Of a stretch of 56,000 nucleotides of DNA, positions 35,484 to 47,817 are shown piece by piece (position 1 is the stretch's first letter; every line of letters starts with the position of its first letter). The translations under genes and the position numbers were made by a program. The notes under the pieces were generated by a model, which saw only the letters and a program-made list of their open reading frames with translations, searched no databases and was not told the origin of the DNA. Location: positions 1-56,000 of the forward strand of contig NZ_KI530738.1 in NCBI RefSeq assembly GCF_000488215.1, in the 5' to 3' direction. Source of the stretch: Acinetobacter nectaris CIP 110549 (GTDB lineage: Bacteria; Pseudomonadota; Gammaproteobacteria; Pseudomonadales; Moraxellaceae).

Positions 35484-35873
35484 CTACTTTGGCGGGATAG
35501 TAGTCGTATTATTATGTCGCTTTTTAGATAAGCGTTGTAATTTATGCCAAGCGAACTTCAATTGTTGATGCAAGTCTTCATTACTTACACTTTCAATTCC
35601 TTTTTTTGGCATGACTACAATATCGAGTAAATCAATATTATGATGATTTAAACGAAAACTCTCTCGAGCAATACGTTTTATTCGATTTCTTTCATGTGCA
35701 CGACGAACTTTCTTCTTCGCAACAATAATACCCAAACGACTATGTTCTTCTGAGTTTCTCGCTAAAAAAAGAAAGTGGGGCTGATGCACTTTAAAAAGCG
35801 CATCATCGAATACACTCTTGTAATCTGCGGCACAGCGTATTCGTTTTTCTGTGCCGAAACTATAAAGTGTCAT
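35484..35873 (-). CDS. rnpA: Ribonuclease P protein component
   Basis: Basic protein subunit that binds RNase P RNA and helps trim tRNA 5' ends. The 129-residue product has the RNR signature ([22 protein letters not shown], residues about 54-75) and a basic, disordered C-terminus. It lies 33 bp after rpmH, the conserved order in bacteria. Confidence 0.96.
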   Translation of the reverse strand: MTLYSFGTEKRIRCAADYKSVFDDALFKVHQPHFLFLARNSEEHSRLGIIVAKKKVRRAHERNRIKRIARESFRLNHHNIDLLDIVVMPKKGIESVSNEDLHQQLKFAWHKLQRLSKKRHNNTTTIPPK

Positions 35874-35906
35874 ACACCCAAAGTCGATGAAGCGTTAACA
35901 GTATAA

Positions 35907-36041
35907 TTATACTGTTAAGCTATGACGACCTTTTGCACGGCGACGAGCTAATACTTGACGACCAGCTTTAGTAGCCATACGAGCACGGAAACCATGAACG
36001 CGTTTACGCTTTAATTCAGATGGTTGAAATGTACGTTTCAT
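35907..36041 (-). CDS. rpmH: 50S ribosomal protein L34
   Basis: 44-residue ribosomal protein, [20 protein letters not shown]..., ending KGRHSLTV, with 16 or so Arg/Lys residues; full-length and unmistakable. It is first gene of the rpmH-rnpA-yidD-yidC group, facing away from dnaA across oriC. Confidence 0.98.
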
Positions 36042-36194
36042 ATCGAAACTCCAAAATTGATCTATCTTAAAGGTTCGCGATTTTATTGTGCATTGGACAT
36101 TATGTCAACGATTTTTACTTAAATGAATAGAATTAAGTAGATTAAAAAGTGTCGAAAACAGTTCAATAAGTTATAAACAATTTTATCATCATAG

Positions 36195-36512
36195 TTATCC
36201 ACATAACTTCAATTCTCTGATTTAAATTTAAATTCAGAAATAAATTCAAATTATCCACAGTAGTTTTAAAGTTTATATATAAATTCAAATTTATAAATTT
36301 AAATTTATTATTATTAGGAAGCTAATTTTCTGTAGATAACTCATATTAATATAAATAAAACATATACTTATGTTGTGGATAATATTGTTTCTAAAAAAAT
36401 ATTAAATTGTGGATAACTTTGTGATATATTTTATCCACAGTTTTTTGCGGATGTTATCCACAGGCTGATTTCGACATTAAAAGTTTAAAATTTTTATGAC
36501 AGATGTGGATAA
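36195..36512. other. oriC: Chromosomal replication origin (oriC) with DnaA boxes
   Basis: The rpmH-dnaA gap holds seven perfect DnaA boxes TTATCCACA: forward at 36195, 36251, 36431 and 36454, and reverse (TGTGGATAA) at 36374, 36408 and 36504. Between 36270 and 36330 lies a very AT-rich stretch with repeated AAATTTAAAT-like words, the likely unwinding element. This is the standard place for oriC in gammaproteobacteria with the rpmH/dnaA layout. The boxes near 36504 could also regulate dnaA. Confidence 0.92.
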
Positions 36513-36578
36513 CTTGGTTAGAATAGCCGACCCTCAAGCTGAGGTTGATGTATTTAAATTTAAATTAGGGGTTTTTAC

Positions 36579-37976
36579 ATGCTTTGGACACAATGTCTAG
36601 CTCGTTTACGAGAAGAGTTATCTGATAATGTCTTTGCTATGTGGATACGCCCGCTAGTTGCTGAAGAACGTGAGGCAACACTATTTTTATATGCACCAAA
36701 TCCTTATTGGACACGCTATATAAAAGAGCATCATTTAGAGCTCATTTCAATTTTAGTCGAGCAGCTCTCAGAAGGACGAGTAACAAATGTTGAAATTGTT
36801 GTTGACTCAAGACCTGGTGCAATTTTAAAAGCCAGTGAGCAACCAGCTACGACTACGGCTGCACTTGAAAAAACTGTAAGTACAAAAACGACCATTGTTC
36901 CCCAAAAAGAGAAAAAAGAAGCAACAACGCCTATAACGAATAAAACAAGTAAGAGAAGACAACTGAATCCGCTATTTACTTTTTCTTCATTTGTGGAAGG
37001 TCGTTCTAACCAAATGGCAGCGGAAACATGTCGGAAAGCGCTAACGCATTTGGGGGAGTCTCAGCATAATCCCTTATTTCTATATGGTCCAACAGGCCTA
37101 GGTAAAACGCATTTAATGCAAGCAGTTGGTAATGCATTATTGCATGTAAAACCTAATGCGCGTGTGATGTATATGACTGCTGAAAGTTTTGTACAAGATT
37201 TTGTAAGTTCATTACAAAAAGGAAAAGTTGAAGAATTCAAAAAAAACTGCCGTTCTTTAGATTTATTATTAGTCGATGATATTCATCTTCTTGCGGGAAA
37301 AGAAGCAAGTTTGGTGGAGTTTTTCTATACGTTTAATGCGCTTTTAGACGAATCAAAACAAATTATTTTAACTTCAGATCGTTATCCTAAAGAGCTTACA
37401 GAGTTAGATCCTAGACTTGTTTCAAGGTTCTCTTGGGGATTGTCTGTTGGGGTCGAGCCCCCTGATATTGAAACGCGTATTGAAATTTTACTTAAAAAAG
37501 CAAGTAGTACTGGTGTAGATTTGCCAAGAAACTGTGCTTTGTTTATTGCACAGCAAGTTGTTGCAAATGTTCGAGAATTAGAGGGTGCTTTAAATAAAGT
37601 TGTTGCAATTGCACGATTTAAAGGTTCATTAATTGATCTAGATGTTGTAAGAGAATCTTTAAAGGATGTACTTGCAATTCGTGCAAGAACGATTAGTACA
37701 GAAAATATACAACGAGTGGTTGGTGAGTATTTTAAAGTACCTTTAAAAGAGCTTATTGGACCAAAGCGAACACGTATTTATGCACGTCCAAGACAACTTG
37801 CAATGGGGCTTTCAAGAGAATTAACGGGTGATAGCTTTCCTGAGATTGGAATGGCTTTCGGTGGACGAGATCATAGTACAGTGATGCATGCCTGTGAAAA
37901 GGTAGTTAGCCTACGAGAAACTGACCCAATTTTTGATGAAGACTATAAAAATTTACTACGATTGCTACAAAGTTAG
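36579..37976 (+). CDS. dnaA: Chromosomal replication initiator DnaA
   Basis: Binds the DnaA boxes at oriC and melts the origin. The 465-residue protein has domain I (residues 1-80), a variable Thr/Lys-rich linker (85-130), the AAA+ domain with GPTGLGKTH (near 170) and LLVDDIH (near 230), and the DNA-binding domain IV with the signature GGRDHSTVMHACEKV. It lies downstream of oriC and is first of dnaA-dnaN-recF-gyrB. Confidence 0.98.
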   Translation: MLWTQCLARLREELSDNVFAMWIRPLVAEEREATLFLYAPNPYWTRYIKEHHLELISILVEQLSEGRVTNVEIVVDSRPGAILKASEQPATTTAALEKTVSTKTTIVPQKEKKEATTPITNKTSKRRQLNPLFTFSSFVEGRSNQMAAETCRKALTHLGESQHNPLFLYGPTGLGKTHLMQAVGNALLHVKPNARVMYMTAESFVQDFVSSLQKGKVEEFKKNCRSLDLLLVDDIHLLAGKEASLVEFFYTFNALLDESKQIILTSDRYPKELTELDPRLVSRFSWGLSVGVEPPDIETRIEILLKKASSTGVDLPRNCALFIAQQVVANVRELEGALNKVVAIARFKGSLIDLDVVRESLKDVLAIRARTISTENIQRVVGEYFKVPLKELIGPKRTRIYARPRQLAMGLSRELTGDSFPEIGMAFGGRDHSTVMHACEKVVSLRETDPIFDEDYKNLLRLLQS

Positions 37977-38086
37977 AACTTCATTATTTAATTTAAAAAC
38001 GCTATATTTGCATCTAATTATTAGATTGCACTGTACTTAGTAATAGACCTATTTTATTTTAAGATACTTGTTTAGAGGAATGCGCT

Positions 38087-39235
38087 GTGCGTTTAAAAAT
38101 TGCGAAAGAGAGTTTACTGAATATCTTATCCCATGTTGTTGGTGTAGTTGAACGTCGCCATACTTTAAATATTTTATCGAATGTAAAGATTCAAGCTTCA
38201 AATGATGCACTAACCATTACAGGTTCAGATTTAGAAGTTGAACTGGTTGCAAGTATGCCATTTGCAAATGGTGGCTGTGTACAAGCAGGGGAAACGACTG
38301 TTCCTGCGCGTAAGCTCATGGATATTTGTAAATCACTTCCTTCTGCAGCATTGGTAGATTTACATATTACTGAAGATCAGCGTTGTATTTTAAAGTCTGG
38401 CAATAGCCGATTTGTTTTAGGTACATTGCCTGCGGAAGACTATCCACTTCTTACAACAGAAACAACCCAAGGAACACAAGTTCAAGTTACACAACGTGAG
38501 CTAAAGCGTCTATTTGAAAAGACTGCTTTTGCAATGGCAGTACAAGATGTTCGTTTCTATTTAACAGGAACATTGCTTGAAATAGATACAGAGCAATTGC
38601 GTGCAGTGACAACAGATGGTCATCGTCTTGCAATGTGTGAAACAGGTGCTCAATCTACAGCAACACAGCCCTTACAAGCGATTATTCCACGTAAGGCAGT
38701 GGCAGAGTTACAGCGTTTGTTAAGTGTAGAAGATGAAGCTTTAACAGTGCTTATTGGGCGTGAGTTACTGAATGTGACCATTGGTATGCCAAGCCGAGAT
38801 AAAGAACAGGGTGATGTTACGGTAAGATTTACAACAAAACTGATTGATGGAAAATTTCCTGACTATCGTCGTGTTATTCCTAAAGGGGGGGACAAAGTCG
38901 TAACGATTGGTCATGATGTTTTTAAGCAGTCTTTACAACGTGTCGCAATTTTAAGTAATGAAAAACTACGTGGCGTATTTTTAAACTTTTATACAGATAC
39001 GCTACAACTCCGTGCAAATAACCCTGAACAAGATGAGGCGATTGAAGACCTTGCGATTCAATATCAGCATGATAGTTTAGAAATGTCATTCAATGCCCAA
39101 TATTTATTAGATGTTTTAAGTGCATTAGATGGTGATGATGTTTCAATGACAATGACAGAAGCAAATCAATCAGTTCTTGTTCAAGACTTACAGCATCAAG
39201 ATCAGGTTTATGTTGTTATGCCAATGCGTGTTTAG
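38087..39235 (+). CDS. dnaN: DNA polymerase III subunit beta (sliding clamp)
   Basis: Clamp that holds DNA polymerase III and many repair factors on DNA. The 382-residue protein has three clamp folds and begins VRLKIAKESLLNILSHVVGVVERRHTLNILSNVKI; the C-terminus ends VVMPMRV as typical. Start codon is GTG at 38087, with GAGGA about 9 bp upstream. It lies 110 bp after dnaA. Confidence 0.98.
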   Translation: MRLKIAKESLLNILSHVVGVVERRHTLNILSNVKIQASNDALTITGSDLEVELVASMPFANGGCVQAGETTVPARKLMDICKSLPSAALVDLHITEDQRCILKSGNSRFVLGTLPAEDYPLLTTETTQGTQVQVTQRELKRLFEKTAFAMAVQDVRFYLTGTLLEIDTEQLRAVTTDGHRLAMCETGAQSTATQPLQAIIPRKAVAELQRLLSVEDEALTVLIGRELLNVTIGMPSRDKEQGDVTVRFTTKLIDGKFPDYRRVIPKGGDKVVTIGHDVFKQSLQRVAILSNEKLRGVFLNFYTDTLQLRANNPEQDEAIEDLAIQYQHDSLEMSFNAQYLLDVLSALDGDDVSMTMTEANQSVLVQDLQHQDQVYVVMPMRV

Positions 39236-39251
39236 AAATTAGAGTTTTTAT

Positions 39252-40349
39252 ATGCATTTCACACGTCTAAATATCGAGCGTGTAAGAAACTTAGAAACGG
39301 TTGCAATGCAAAATTTGCAACCGTTTACTATTTTATACGGTAATAATGGCTCAGGAAAAACGTCAGTACTTGAAGCAATTCATTTACTTGCAACAGGACG
39401 ATCTTTTCGAACACATATACCTAAACACTATATTCAATACAAAACAGATAATGCAATTGTCTTTGCACAATCTTTAGAAGAAAAGCTTGGTATACAGAAA
39501 CTAATATCAGGCGAGCAAATTATTAAACTTAATGGCGACAATGTTGCAACGCAAGGACAGCTTGCAAAAAAGATTCCGTTACAGCATATAGACCCTTTAA
39601 GTACCGACATTATTGATCATGGAGCAAAGCCAAGACGCCAACTTTTAGATTGGTTGATGTTTCACGTGGAACCTAACTTTTATCCAATATGGCAATTGTA
39701 CTCACGGGCACTGAAGCAGCGGAATATTTTACTTAAAGGTCAAAAAAATATTCCTTTAGCAGTCCTTGAACCTTGGAATAATCTCGTTGCTGAGTATGGT
39801 GAAATTTTAAATTCTCAGCGTTATGCAGTCGTAGAGCAATGGCAAGTATTTTTTCAGCAAGCTATACAGCAATTATTGCCAGAGGTTGAGATTCAACTAG
39901 AATATCAGGCAGGCTATTCATTAAGTATAGGCTTACTACAAAACCTTATAAATCATCATGTTAAAGATTCTGAGAAACGTTATACAGAATATGGCCCACA
40001 TCGTGCAGATTTAAAGCTCAAGACAGCGCAAGGAGATGCCGATATTGTTCTTTCAAGAGGGCAAAAAAAGCTATTAATTATTGCTCTAAAGTTATCTCAG
40101 ATTGCAATGCTACATGCGAGTAATATGGAAACTGTGGTATTATTAGATGATTTGACGGCAGAACTAGATTATCAGGCGCAACGGCGTTTAATTACGCGTT
40201 TAAATGAACTGAGCTGTCAGGTGTTTTTAACAACTTTAGACCATAAAAGCGTAGAAAAACACTTGTACGCGCTATCTATTTCGTATCAATTATTTAATGT
40301 GAACAACGGTTGTGTTCAGCTGATGAAAAACACAAACCAGGTTGAATAA
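39252..40349 (+). CDS. recF: DNA replication and repair protein RecF
   Basis: SMC-like ATPase that helps load RecA at gapped DNA. The 365-residue protein has the Walker A loop [14 protein letters not shown] (near residue 30), the ABC signature in [17 protein letters not shown] (near 280) and Walker [13 protein letters not shown] (near 300). It lies 16 bp after dnaN. A parS-like sequence is embedded at 39658-39673 within the coding region. Confidence 0.97.
   Translation: MHFTRLNIERVRNLETVAMQNLQPFTILYGNNGSGKTSVLEAIHLLATGRSFRTHIPKHYIQYKTDNAIVFAQSLEEKLGIQKLISGEQIIKLNGDNVATQGQLAKKIPLQHIDPLSTDIIDHGAKPRRQLLDWLMFHVEPNFYPIWQLYSRALKQRNILLKGQKNIPLAVLEPWNNLVAEYGEILNSQRYAVVEQWQVFFQQAIQQLLPEVEIQLEYQAGYSLSIGLLQNLINHHVKDSEKRYTEYGPHRADLKLKTAQGDADIVLSRGQKKLLIIALKLSQIAMLHASNMETVVLLDDLTAELDYQAQRRLITRLNELSCQVFLTTLDHKSVEKHLYALSISYQLFNVNNGCVQLMKNTNQVE
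39658..39673. promoter_or_regulatory. parS-like site inside recF
   Basis: TGTTTCACGTGGAACC matches 15 of 16 bases of the Pseudomonas-type parS TGTTCCACGTGGAACC. It lies 3.1 kb from oriC, a usual place for ParB sites. Confidence 0.65.
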
Positions 40350-40371
40350 TCATTATTTTATTTATGACTAG

Positions 40372-42849
<2,478 letters not shown>

Positions 42850-42868
42850 GTGCTTTAATACCTGAAAA

Positions 42869-42899
42869 TAAAAAAGCACTCAAATTGAGTGCTTTTTTA
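42869..42899. terminator. Terminator of gyrB
   Basis: The stem AAAAAAGCACTC / GAGTGCTTTTTT lies between the convergent gyrB and DedA genes, with tracts for both strands. Confidence 0.9.
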
Positions 42900-42910
42900 T
42901 TGCATTATAT

Positions 42911-43456
42911 TTATTCAACAGCAGTTAAAATACCTGATGCAAACATGTAGCCAATACCTACAAGTAAGGCAATCCAAATAAAAGCACCGATAATATTATA
43001 AATAAGGAACATAAAATAATTCATGCCCGTTGAACCTGCTGCAAACGGCGCAAATGAACGTGCAAATGGAATAAATCGTGCGAGAAGAATAGTTTTCCCA
43101 CCATGTTTTGCAAAGTAAGCTTCTGTTTTATGTAAATATTCTTTTTTAACAAATCTAGAATTTGAGTTAATAATACTATTTCCTGATACTTTGCCAATAT
43201 GATAGTTAACAATATAGCCAAGTGCAGCAGCTATAAATAAAAGAAAAATCATATAATTAAGATTAAGCAAAGGCGTTGTTGCACATAATGCGCCTATTGT
43301 GAGTAATAAGCTGTCCCCAGGAAGGAAGAACATAAAAATAAATGCAGTTTCTGCAAAAATAATTAAAAATAAAATAGCATAAATCCACATACCATATTCT
43401 TGAATCAAGATAGGTAAATGATTTTCAAAGCTAAGAATAAAATCAAAAAAACTCAT
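42911..43456 (-). CDS. DedA-family membrane protein
   Basis: 181-residue inner-membrane protein of the DedA (SNARE-associated/VTT) family, whose members flip lipid carriers and support membrane homeostasis. It has the hydrophobic opening MSFFDFILSF...GMWIYAILFLIIFAET, the conserved FLPGDSLLLTIGAL, the re-entrant ARFIPFARSFAPFAAG, and about four membrane segments. The ATG at 43456 is chosen because this matches the usual family start; the frame is open to 43531. Single gene. Confidence 0.9.
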   Translation of the reverse strand: MSFFDFILSFENHLPILIQEYGMWIYAILFLIIFAETAFIFMFFLPGDSLLLTIGALCATTPLLNLNYMIFLLFIAAALGYIVNYHIGKVSGNSIINSNSRFVKKEYLHKTEAYFAKHGGKTILLARFIPFARSFAPFAAGSTGMNYFMFLIYNIIGAFIWIALLVGIGYMFASGILTAVE

Positions 43457-43721
43457 CGGGGGTACATTCCCACTTTTATTTACATAATATTCCACTGAAA
43501 AAAGCAACACAGTACAAATGTTGCACATCACTTGCTTGAAAGAATTTTAGCACAGATTATAAAAAACTGAGCTTAACTTACTACATATATATAGATAACT
43601 GAAATAAATCAAACGAAATTATAATATTTAATATAAAAATAAAGTTAAGGTATTAGATTAATATTTGAAAATATAGCCATTTTAGCCAACGATTCATTTT
43701 TCATTATGAAAAGGAGTTTAT

Positions 43722-44105
43722 ATGTTAGGGTTTAGCCGAGTAGCCATTATTTGTGTATGTATTTTGAGTGGAAGTGCTTTTGCAGCTGACTTATCCACAG
43801 ACATGGATGGGTTATCAACAAGTTATAAGCAGTTTAAAAAGACTGAAAATAATGAAGAAGCGATAGCTGCATTAGAGAAAATGAAAACTTATGCATTAGA
43901 TGCAAAAAATAGCATTCCAATGAAACTTATGAATGAGCCTGAAAATAGCCCTGAGGTTAAATCATATTTTAAAACATTAGATGCTTTGGCAATGGAAGTT
44001 CAAAAGGCAGAAGATCTAACTAAAAATAATCAGCTTGCACAAGCAAAAGAAGAAACAAAAGAGATAGATCGAATTATGTCTTTTGGGCATCATGCTTTTA
44101 AATAA
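43722..44105 (+). CDS. cybC: Cytochrome b562-like periplasmic haem protein
   Basis: 127 residues with a signal peptide (cleavage at SAFA-A, residue 21) and a four-helix bundle like soluble cytochrome b562. The haem ligands fit: Met in DLSTDMDGL (about position 7 of the mature protein) and His in SFGHHAFK near the end. It would carry one b-type haem in the periplasm; the electron partner is unknown. AAGGAG precedes the ATG. Confidence 0.88.
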   Translation: MLGFSRVAIICVCILSGSAFAADLSTDMDGLSTSYKQFKKTENNEEAIAALEKMKTYALDAKNSIPMKLMNEPENSPEVKSYFKTLDALAMEVQKAEDLTKNNQLAQAKEETKEIDRIMSFGHHAFK

Positions 44106-44110
44106 AGCAA

Positions 44111-44143
44111 AATAAGAAGATGTTCCATGTGGAACATCTTCTT
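44111..44143. terminator. Terminator after cybC, containing a parS-like core
   Basis: The stem AGAAGATGTTCCA / TGGAACATCTTCT is followed by T residues. The inner TGTTCCATGTGGAACA (44121-44136) differs from the parS form TGTTCCACGTGGAACA by one central base, so it may be a degenerate ParB site or coincidence. Confidence 0.75.
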
Positions 44144-44150
44144 AAATCAT

Positions 44151-46064
44151 TTACTCAGAGAAACTTTCTTCTAACATTTCAAGTTCCATCATTTGCTCTA
44201 GCAGCATTTCCTCATTTTTTTCTAAATCATTTTTTAGATTAGATTGTTCATCCATAATTTTTAGTAATTCATCTTTACGATTTTCATCATATAAAGTTGT
44301 ATCTGCCAATAGAACTTCAATTTTCTGGAGTTGCTCTTGAAGTTTTTCAATTTTCTTTTCAACTTTTTCGATATTTTTTTGAAGAGGTCGCGTCTGTTCT
44401 CTTTTTTTTGCAGCAGCTTTTCTTTGTGCTTCTTTATCTATTTTTTTCGGTGTATTTTTCGCATCAAGTGCATTTTGTGCATTCATCTGCTGCTGACGTG
44501 CTTCACGCAACCATTTTGCATATTCAACTAAGTCACCATCAAAATTTTGACATTGACCTCCGTGTACTAAAATTAGGTCATCACAAACACTTGAAATAAG
44601 CTGACGCTCATGCGATACCAAAACTACAGCACCATCGAAATCTTGTAATGCCATAGTCAAAGCATGGCGCATATCTAAGTCTAAATGGTTGGTTGGCTCA
44701 TCAAGAATAAGTACATTTGGGCGTTGCCATACAATTAAAGCTAAGGCAAGACGCGCACGTTCTCCTCCTGAAAAGTTTTCGCATACGGTATCCATTCTTT
44801 CGCCGCTAAATCCAAAACTACCTAAGAATGATCTGAGTGATGCTTCACTAATTTTAGGGTCTGCAATACGTGCAAGTTGTAACATAGGACTTGCATTACC
44901 ATCTAAGGCATCCATTTGGTGCTGTGCGAAGTAACCAATGTTTAAAAGTTCAGATGCTTTTCTTTCACCATGTTGAATAGGTAAGTCACCAACTAAAGAC
45001 TTAATCAGTGTCGATTTACCTGCACCATTCATACCGAGTAAGCCAATACGAGAGCTTGGTGTGATTTGTAGATTAATTTGGCTTGCAATTTCTTTATTCG
45101 GATAGCCAATAGTTACATCATCTAAAGTAAGAAGCGGAGAGCTCATTTTTGTTGGCTCTCTAAAGCTAAAGGTAAATGCAGTGTCAACATGCGCAGGTGC
45201 GAGATCTTGCATTCTCTCAAGTTGTTTAATACGACTTTGTGCTTGTTTTGCTTTAGTGGCTTTGGCTTTAAAACGATCAATAAATTTTTGTAAATGTGCT
45301 CTTGTTTCTTGTTGTTTCTCAAAAGCCTGTTGTTGCTGTGCTAAGCGTTCACTACGTATGGTTTCAAATGAAGAGTAGTTGCCTGTGTATAGCGTGAGCT
45401 TTTGATTTTCAATATGTAAAATATGATCTGTAACGGAATCTAGAAAATCACGGTCATGCGAAATCAGAATTAGTGTGCCTTCATAGCTATTTAGCCAATC
45501 TTCTAGCCATAAAATTGCATCTAAATCTAAATGGTTGGTTGGTTCATCTAGAAGTAGCAGGTCAGAACGGCTCATCAATGTACGTGCCAAGTTAAGGCGC
45601 ATTCGCCATCCACCTGAAAAACTTGCGACAGGGTTACGAATTTGTTGTTCTGAAAACCCTAAACCCGCCATAAGCTGTGCAGCTTTTGCAAAAGCTGTAT
45701 AGCCATTAATTTCATCAAACCTTCCATGAAGTTGAGCAATATCATCATTGCTTAGCTTGTCACTGTCATTAAGTTGGGTTTGAATTTTCCAATATTCTTC
45801 ATCACCTGATAAAACGAAGTCGATGGCAGGCAGGTCTAAAGCCTCAATCTCTTGAGCCATATGTGCCACAGTCCAGCTTTCAGGTCGTGTTAAACTGCCT
45901 TCATCTCCACTTATTTTGCCAAGCAAAGCTGCAAATAATGATGATTTTCCTGCACCATTTACACCTGTTAAGCCAATTTTCCAACCTGGGTGCAATTGCA
46001 TGGTATCTGTTTTAAAGAGAACACGACCGCCAAGACGAATACTAAAATGTTCAAGTTGGATCAT
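44151..46064 (-). CDS. ABC-F family ATPase (YheS-like)
   Basis: 637-residue ribosome-associated ABC-F protein without membrane segments. Two ATPase cassettes: Walker A GVNGAGKSS (near residue 35) and GMNGAGKST (near 345), signatures FSGGWRMRLNLARTL and FSGGERARLALALI, and DEPTNHLDLD twice. The interdomain linker (about 240-285) is basic, and a long charged coiled coil (about 545-637) ends the protein, as in YheS. Such proteins act on ribosomes in trouble or under antibiotic stress; the exact role is not defined by sequence. It ends just before the cybC terminator. Confidence 0.92.
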   Translation of the reverse strand: MIQLEHFSIRLGGRVLFKTDTMQLHPGWKIGLTGVNGAGKSSLFAALLGKISGDEGSLTRPESWTVAHMAQEIEALDLPAIDFVLSGDEEYWKIQTQLNDSDKLSNDDIAQLHGRFDEINGYTAFAKAAQLMAGLGFSEQQIRNPVASFSGGWRMRLNLARTLMSRSDLLLLDEPTNHLDLDAILWLEDWLNSYEGTLILISHDRDFLDSVTDHILHIENQKLTLYTGNYSSFETIRSERLAQQQQAFEKQQETRAHLQKFIDRFKAKATKAKQAQSRIKQLERMQDLAPAHVDTAFTFSFREPTKMSSPLLTLDDVTIGYPNKEIASQINLQITPSSRIGLLGMNGAGKSTLIKSLVGDLPIQHGERKASELLNIGYFAQHQMDALDGNASPMLQLARIADPKISEASLRSFLGSFGFSGERMDTVCENFSGGERARLALALIVWQRPNVLILDEPTNHLDLDMRHALTMALQDFDGAVVLVSHERQLISSVCDDLILVHGGQCQNFDGDLVEYAKWLREARQQQMNAQNALDAKNTPKKIDKEAQRKAAAKKREQTRPLQKNIEKVEKKIEKLQEQLQKIEVLLADTTLYDENRKDELLKIMDEQSNLKNDLEKNEEMLLEQMMELEMLEESFSE

Positions 46065-46227
46065 AAGGCTTTCAGTATGTAATAAGATGCAACCATTCTA
46101 AAGCTAAAGCCGATGAAAACAAAACAAATCGCTTCTATGAAGACATACTTCAACAGATAGATTATGTTATATTATACGGATATATTGTCCTGCCAGACCA
46201 TCTGTGTTGATTTGAGGAATGCCCAAC

Positions 46228-46563
46228 ATGACTGCTCAAGCTTTAGTATTAACTGATAATGCAGCAAAAAAAGTACGCCAGCTTCGCGACAGTGAAGGGA
46301 ATCAGGCACTTATGCTTCGTGTTTATGTCACAGGTGGGGGGTGTTCAGGTTTCTCTTATGGCTTTAACTTTGCTGAAGGTGCCAATGATGATGATGCATC
46401 ATTTGAAAACGGTGATGTAAAAATGCTTGTTGATTCTTTAAGCTATCAATACTTAGTGGGTTCTCAAGTAGACTATATAGAGGGTTTAGAAGGTTCGCGC
46501 TTTATTGTGAAGAATCCAAATGCAACAACAACATGTGGTTGTGGTTCGTCTTTCTCTGTTTAA
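46228..46563 (+). CDS. erpA: Iron-sulfur cluster insertion protein ErpA
   Basis: 111-residue A-type carrier that delivers Fe-S clusters to apoproteins. It has the three cluster-binding Cys: one in [12 protein letters not shown] (near residue 42) and two in the terminal [10 protein letters not shown]. The ATG at 46228 is preferred, with AGGA about 9 bp upstream; a start at 46219 would overlap that site directly. A terminator follows. Confidence 0.95.
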   Translation: MTAQALVLTDNAAKKVRQLRDSEGNQALMLRVYVTGGGCSGFSYGFNFAEGANDDDASFENGDVKMLVDSLSYQYLVGSQVDYIEGLEGSRFIVKNPNATTTCGCGSSFSV

Positions 46564-46568
46564 TCAAT

Positions 46569-46599
46569 AAAAAAAGCGACAAATATTTGTCGCTTTTTA
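46569..46599. terminator. Terminator between erpA and anmK
   Basis: The stem AAAAAGCGACAAATA / TATTTGTCGCTTTTT lies between convergent genes and is able to serve both. Confidence 0.88.
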
Positions 46600-46607
46600 T
46601 CATTATA

Positions 46608-47738
46608 TTATACTTTCGTAATTGTTCCTAAAATTCGATCACCTTTCGCGCCTGTAACAGCAGACAGGTTGCCATTCATGCTTTGATCAAATCGCATTGC
46701 AAGCCATGCAAAGGCTGTACTCTCTACCCATGTTGGTGAAAGCCCAATAACATCTGTGGTTTGAACAGACCAACTATGCTTGCGTAAGCGCCATCGTAAT
46801 TGTTCAAGGATATGTGAGTTATAAGCGCCACCACCACAGACATAAACTTCACCATTTTTCATACCTGAACGGTAAATGGCTTTTTGAATTGCACGTACTG
46901 TGAGCTTTGCCAGAGTTGCTTGAATATTTTCAGGAGTATCCTCAAACTCTTCGTACTCTAATTCATCATTACGCCAGTCAGAAATCTGATCATCTAGCCA
47001 ATCTAAATTGAAGTCTTCACGACCTGTACTCTTTGGCGGTTTTCTCGCAAAAAAATCATGTGAATATAAACGGTCTAGTAGGGCACGAATGGGTGATCCA
47101 TTGGCTGCCCAATCGCCATTTTCATCATACGCGTGTCCTGTATGGCGATGACACCATGCATCCATCAATACATTTGCAGGTCCTGTATCAAAACCTGAAA
47201 TATTTTCTTTCTTGCCTGCAGGTAAGAAGCTTACATTTGCAATCCCGCCTAAGTTTAAAATGACACGATCAATTTGCTCATGCTGAAACAAGGCTTGGTG
47301 AAATGCAGGGACAAGGGGCGCACCTTGACCACCTGCCGCCATATCTCTACGGCGAAAATCTGAAATAACAGGAAGTTGAGTGATCTCTGTAATAATGTTT
47401 GGATCGCCAATTTGTAGTGTAAAACCATCTTCAGGACGATGTCGAATCGTTTGACCATGCGATCCAATTGCTTTAATTTTTTTACGCTCAAGTTTATTTT
47501 TCTTGATTAGTTCATTAATGCCATGTCCAATCAGTTTTGCAAGAGCAACATCTGCTTTTCCCATGCGGTCAATTTCGTTATCACTTGGTAACGTGAGTGC
47601 CATGAGCTCATCTTTTAAATCTTGCTCGAATGGAATCGTAAGTGTTGCATGTAACTGTAAAGGCTCAAAAGATGCAGCGACAATATCGATGCCATCCATA
47701 CTTGTTCCTGTCATCACTCCAATATAGATTGATGTCAT
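46608..47738 (-). CDS. anmK: Anhydro-N-acetylmuramic acid kinase
   Basis: Murein recycling kinase that opens and phosphorylates anhydroMurNAc to MurNAc-6-P. The 376-residue ASKHA-fold protein opens with IYIGVMTGTSMDGIDIV (ATP-binding) and contains IGSHGQTIRH, LNLGGIANV, FDTGPANVLMD and YVCGGGAYN blocks. ATG 47738 is chosen because it leads directly into the family core. It diverges from tyrS. Together with mpl and the MltB-like enzyme in this window it fits wall-turnover salvage. Confidence 0.96.
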   Translation of the reverse strand: MTSIYIGVMTGTSMDGIDIVAASFEPLQLHATLTIPFEQDLKDELMALTLPSDNEIDRMGKADVALAKLIGHGINELIKKNKLERKKIKAIGSHGQTIRHRPEDGFTLQIGDPNIITEITQLPVISDFRRRDMAAGGQGAPLVPAFHQALFQHEQIDRVILNLGGIANVSFLPAGKKENISGFDTGPANVLMDAWCHRHTGHAYDENGDWAANGSPIRALLDRLYSHDFFARKPPKSTGREDFNLDWLDDQISDWRNDELEYEEFEDTPENIQATLAKLTVRAIQKAIYRSGMKNGEVYVCGGGAYNSHILEQLRWRLRKHSWSVQTTDVIGLSPTWVESTAFAWLAMRFDQSMNGNLSAVTGAKGDRILGTITKV

Positions 47739-47817
47739 GATTAACAAAACCTGCAATATGCTGAAAAAGTGTTAGTATATCGCATAAATTGAATAACTGA
47801 TGTGTTTGGATTTTGTG

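Noticed and set aside
36270..36330. Possible short tandem repeat locus
   Set aside because: The AAATTTAAAT words between DnaA boxes are best explained as the AT-rich unwinding element of oriC.
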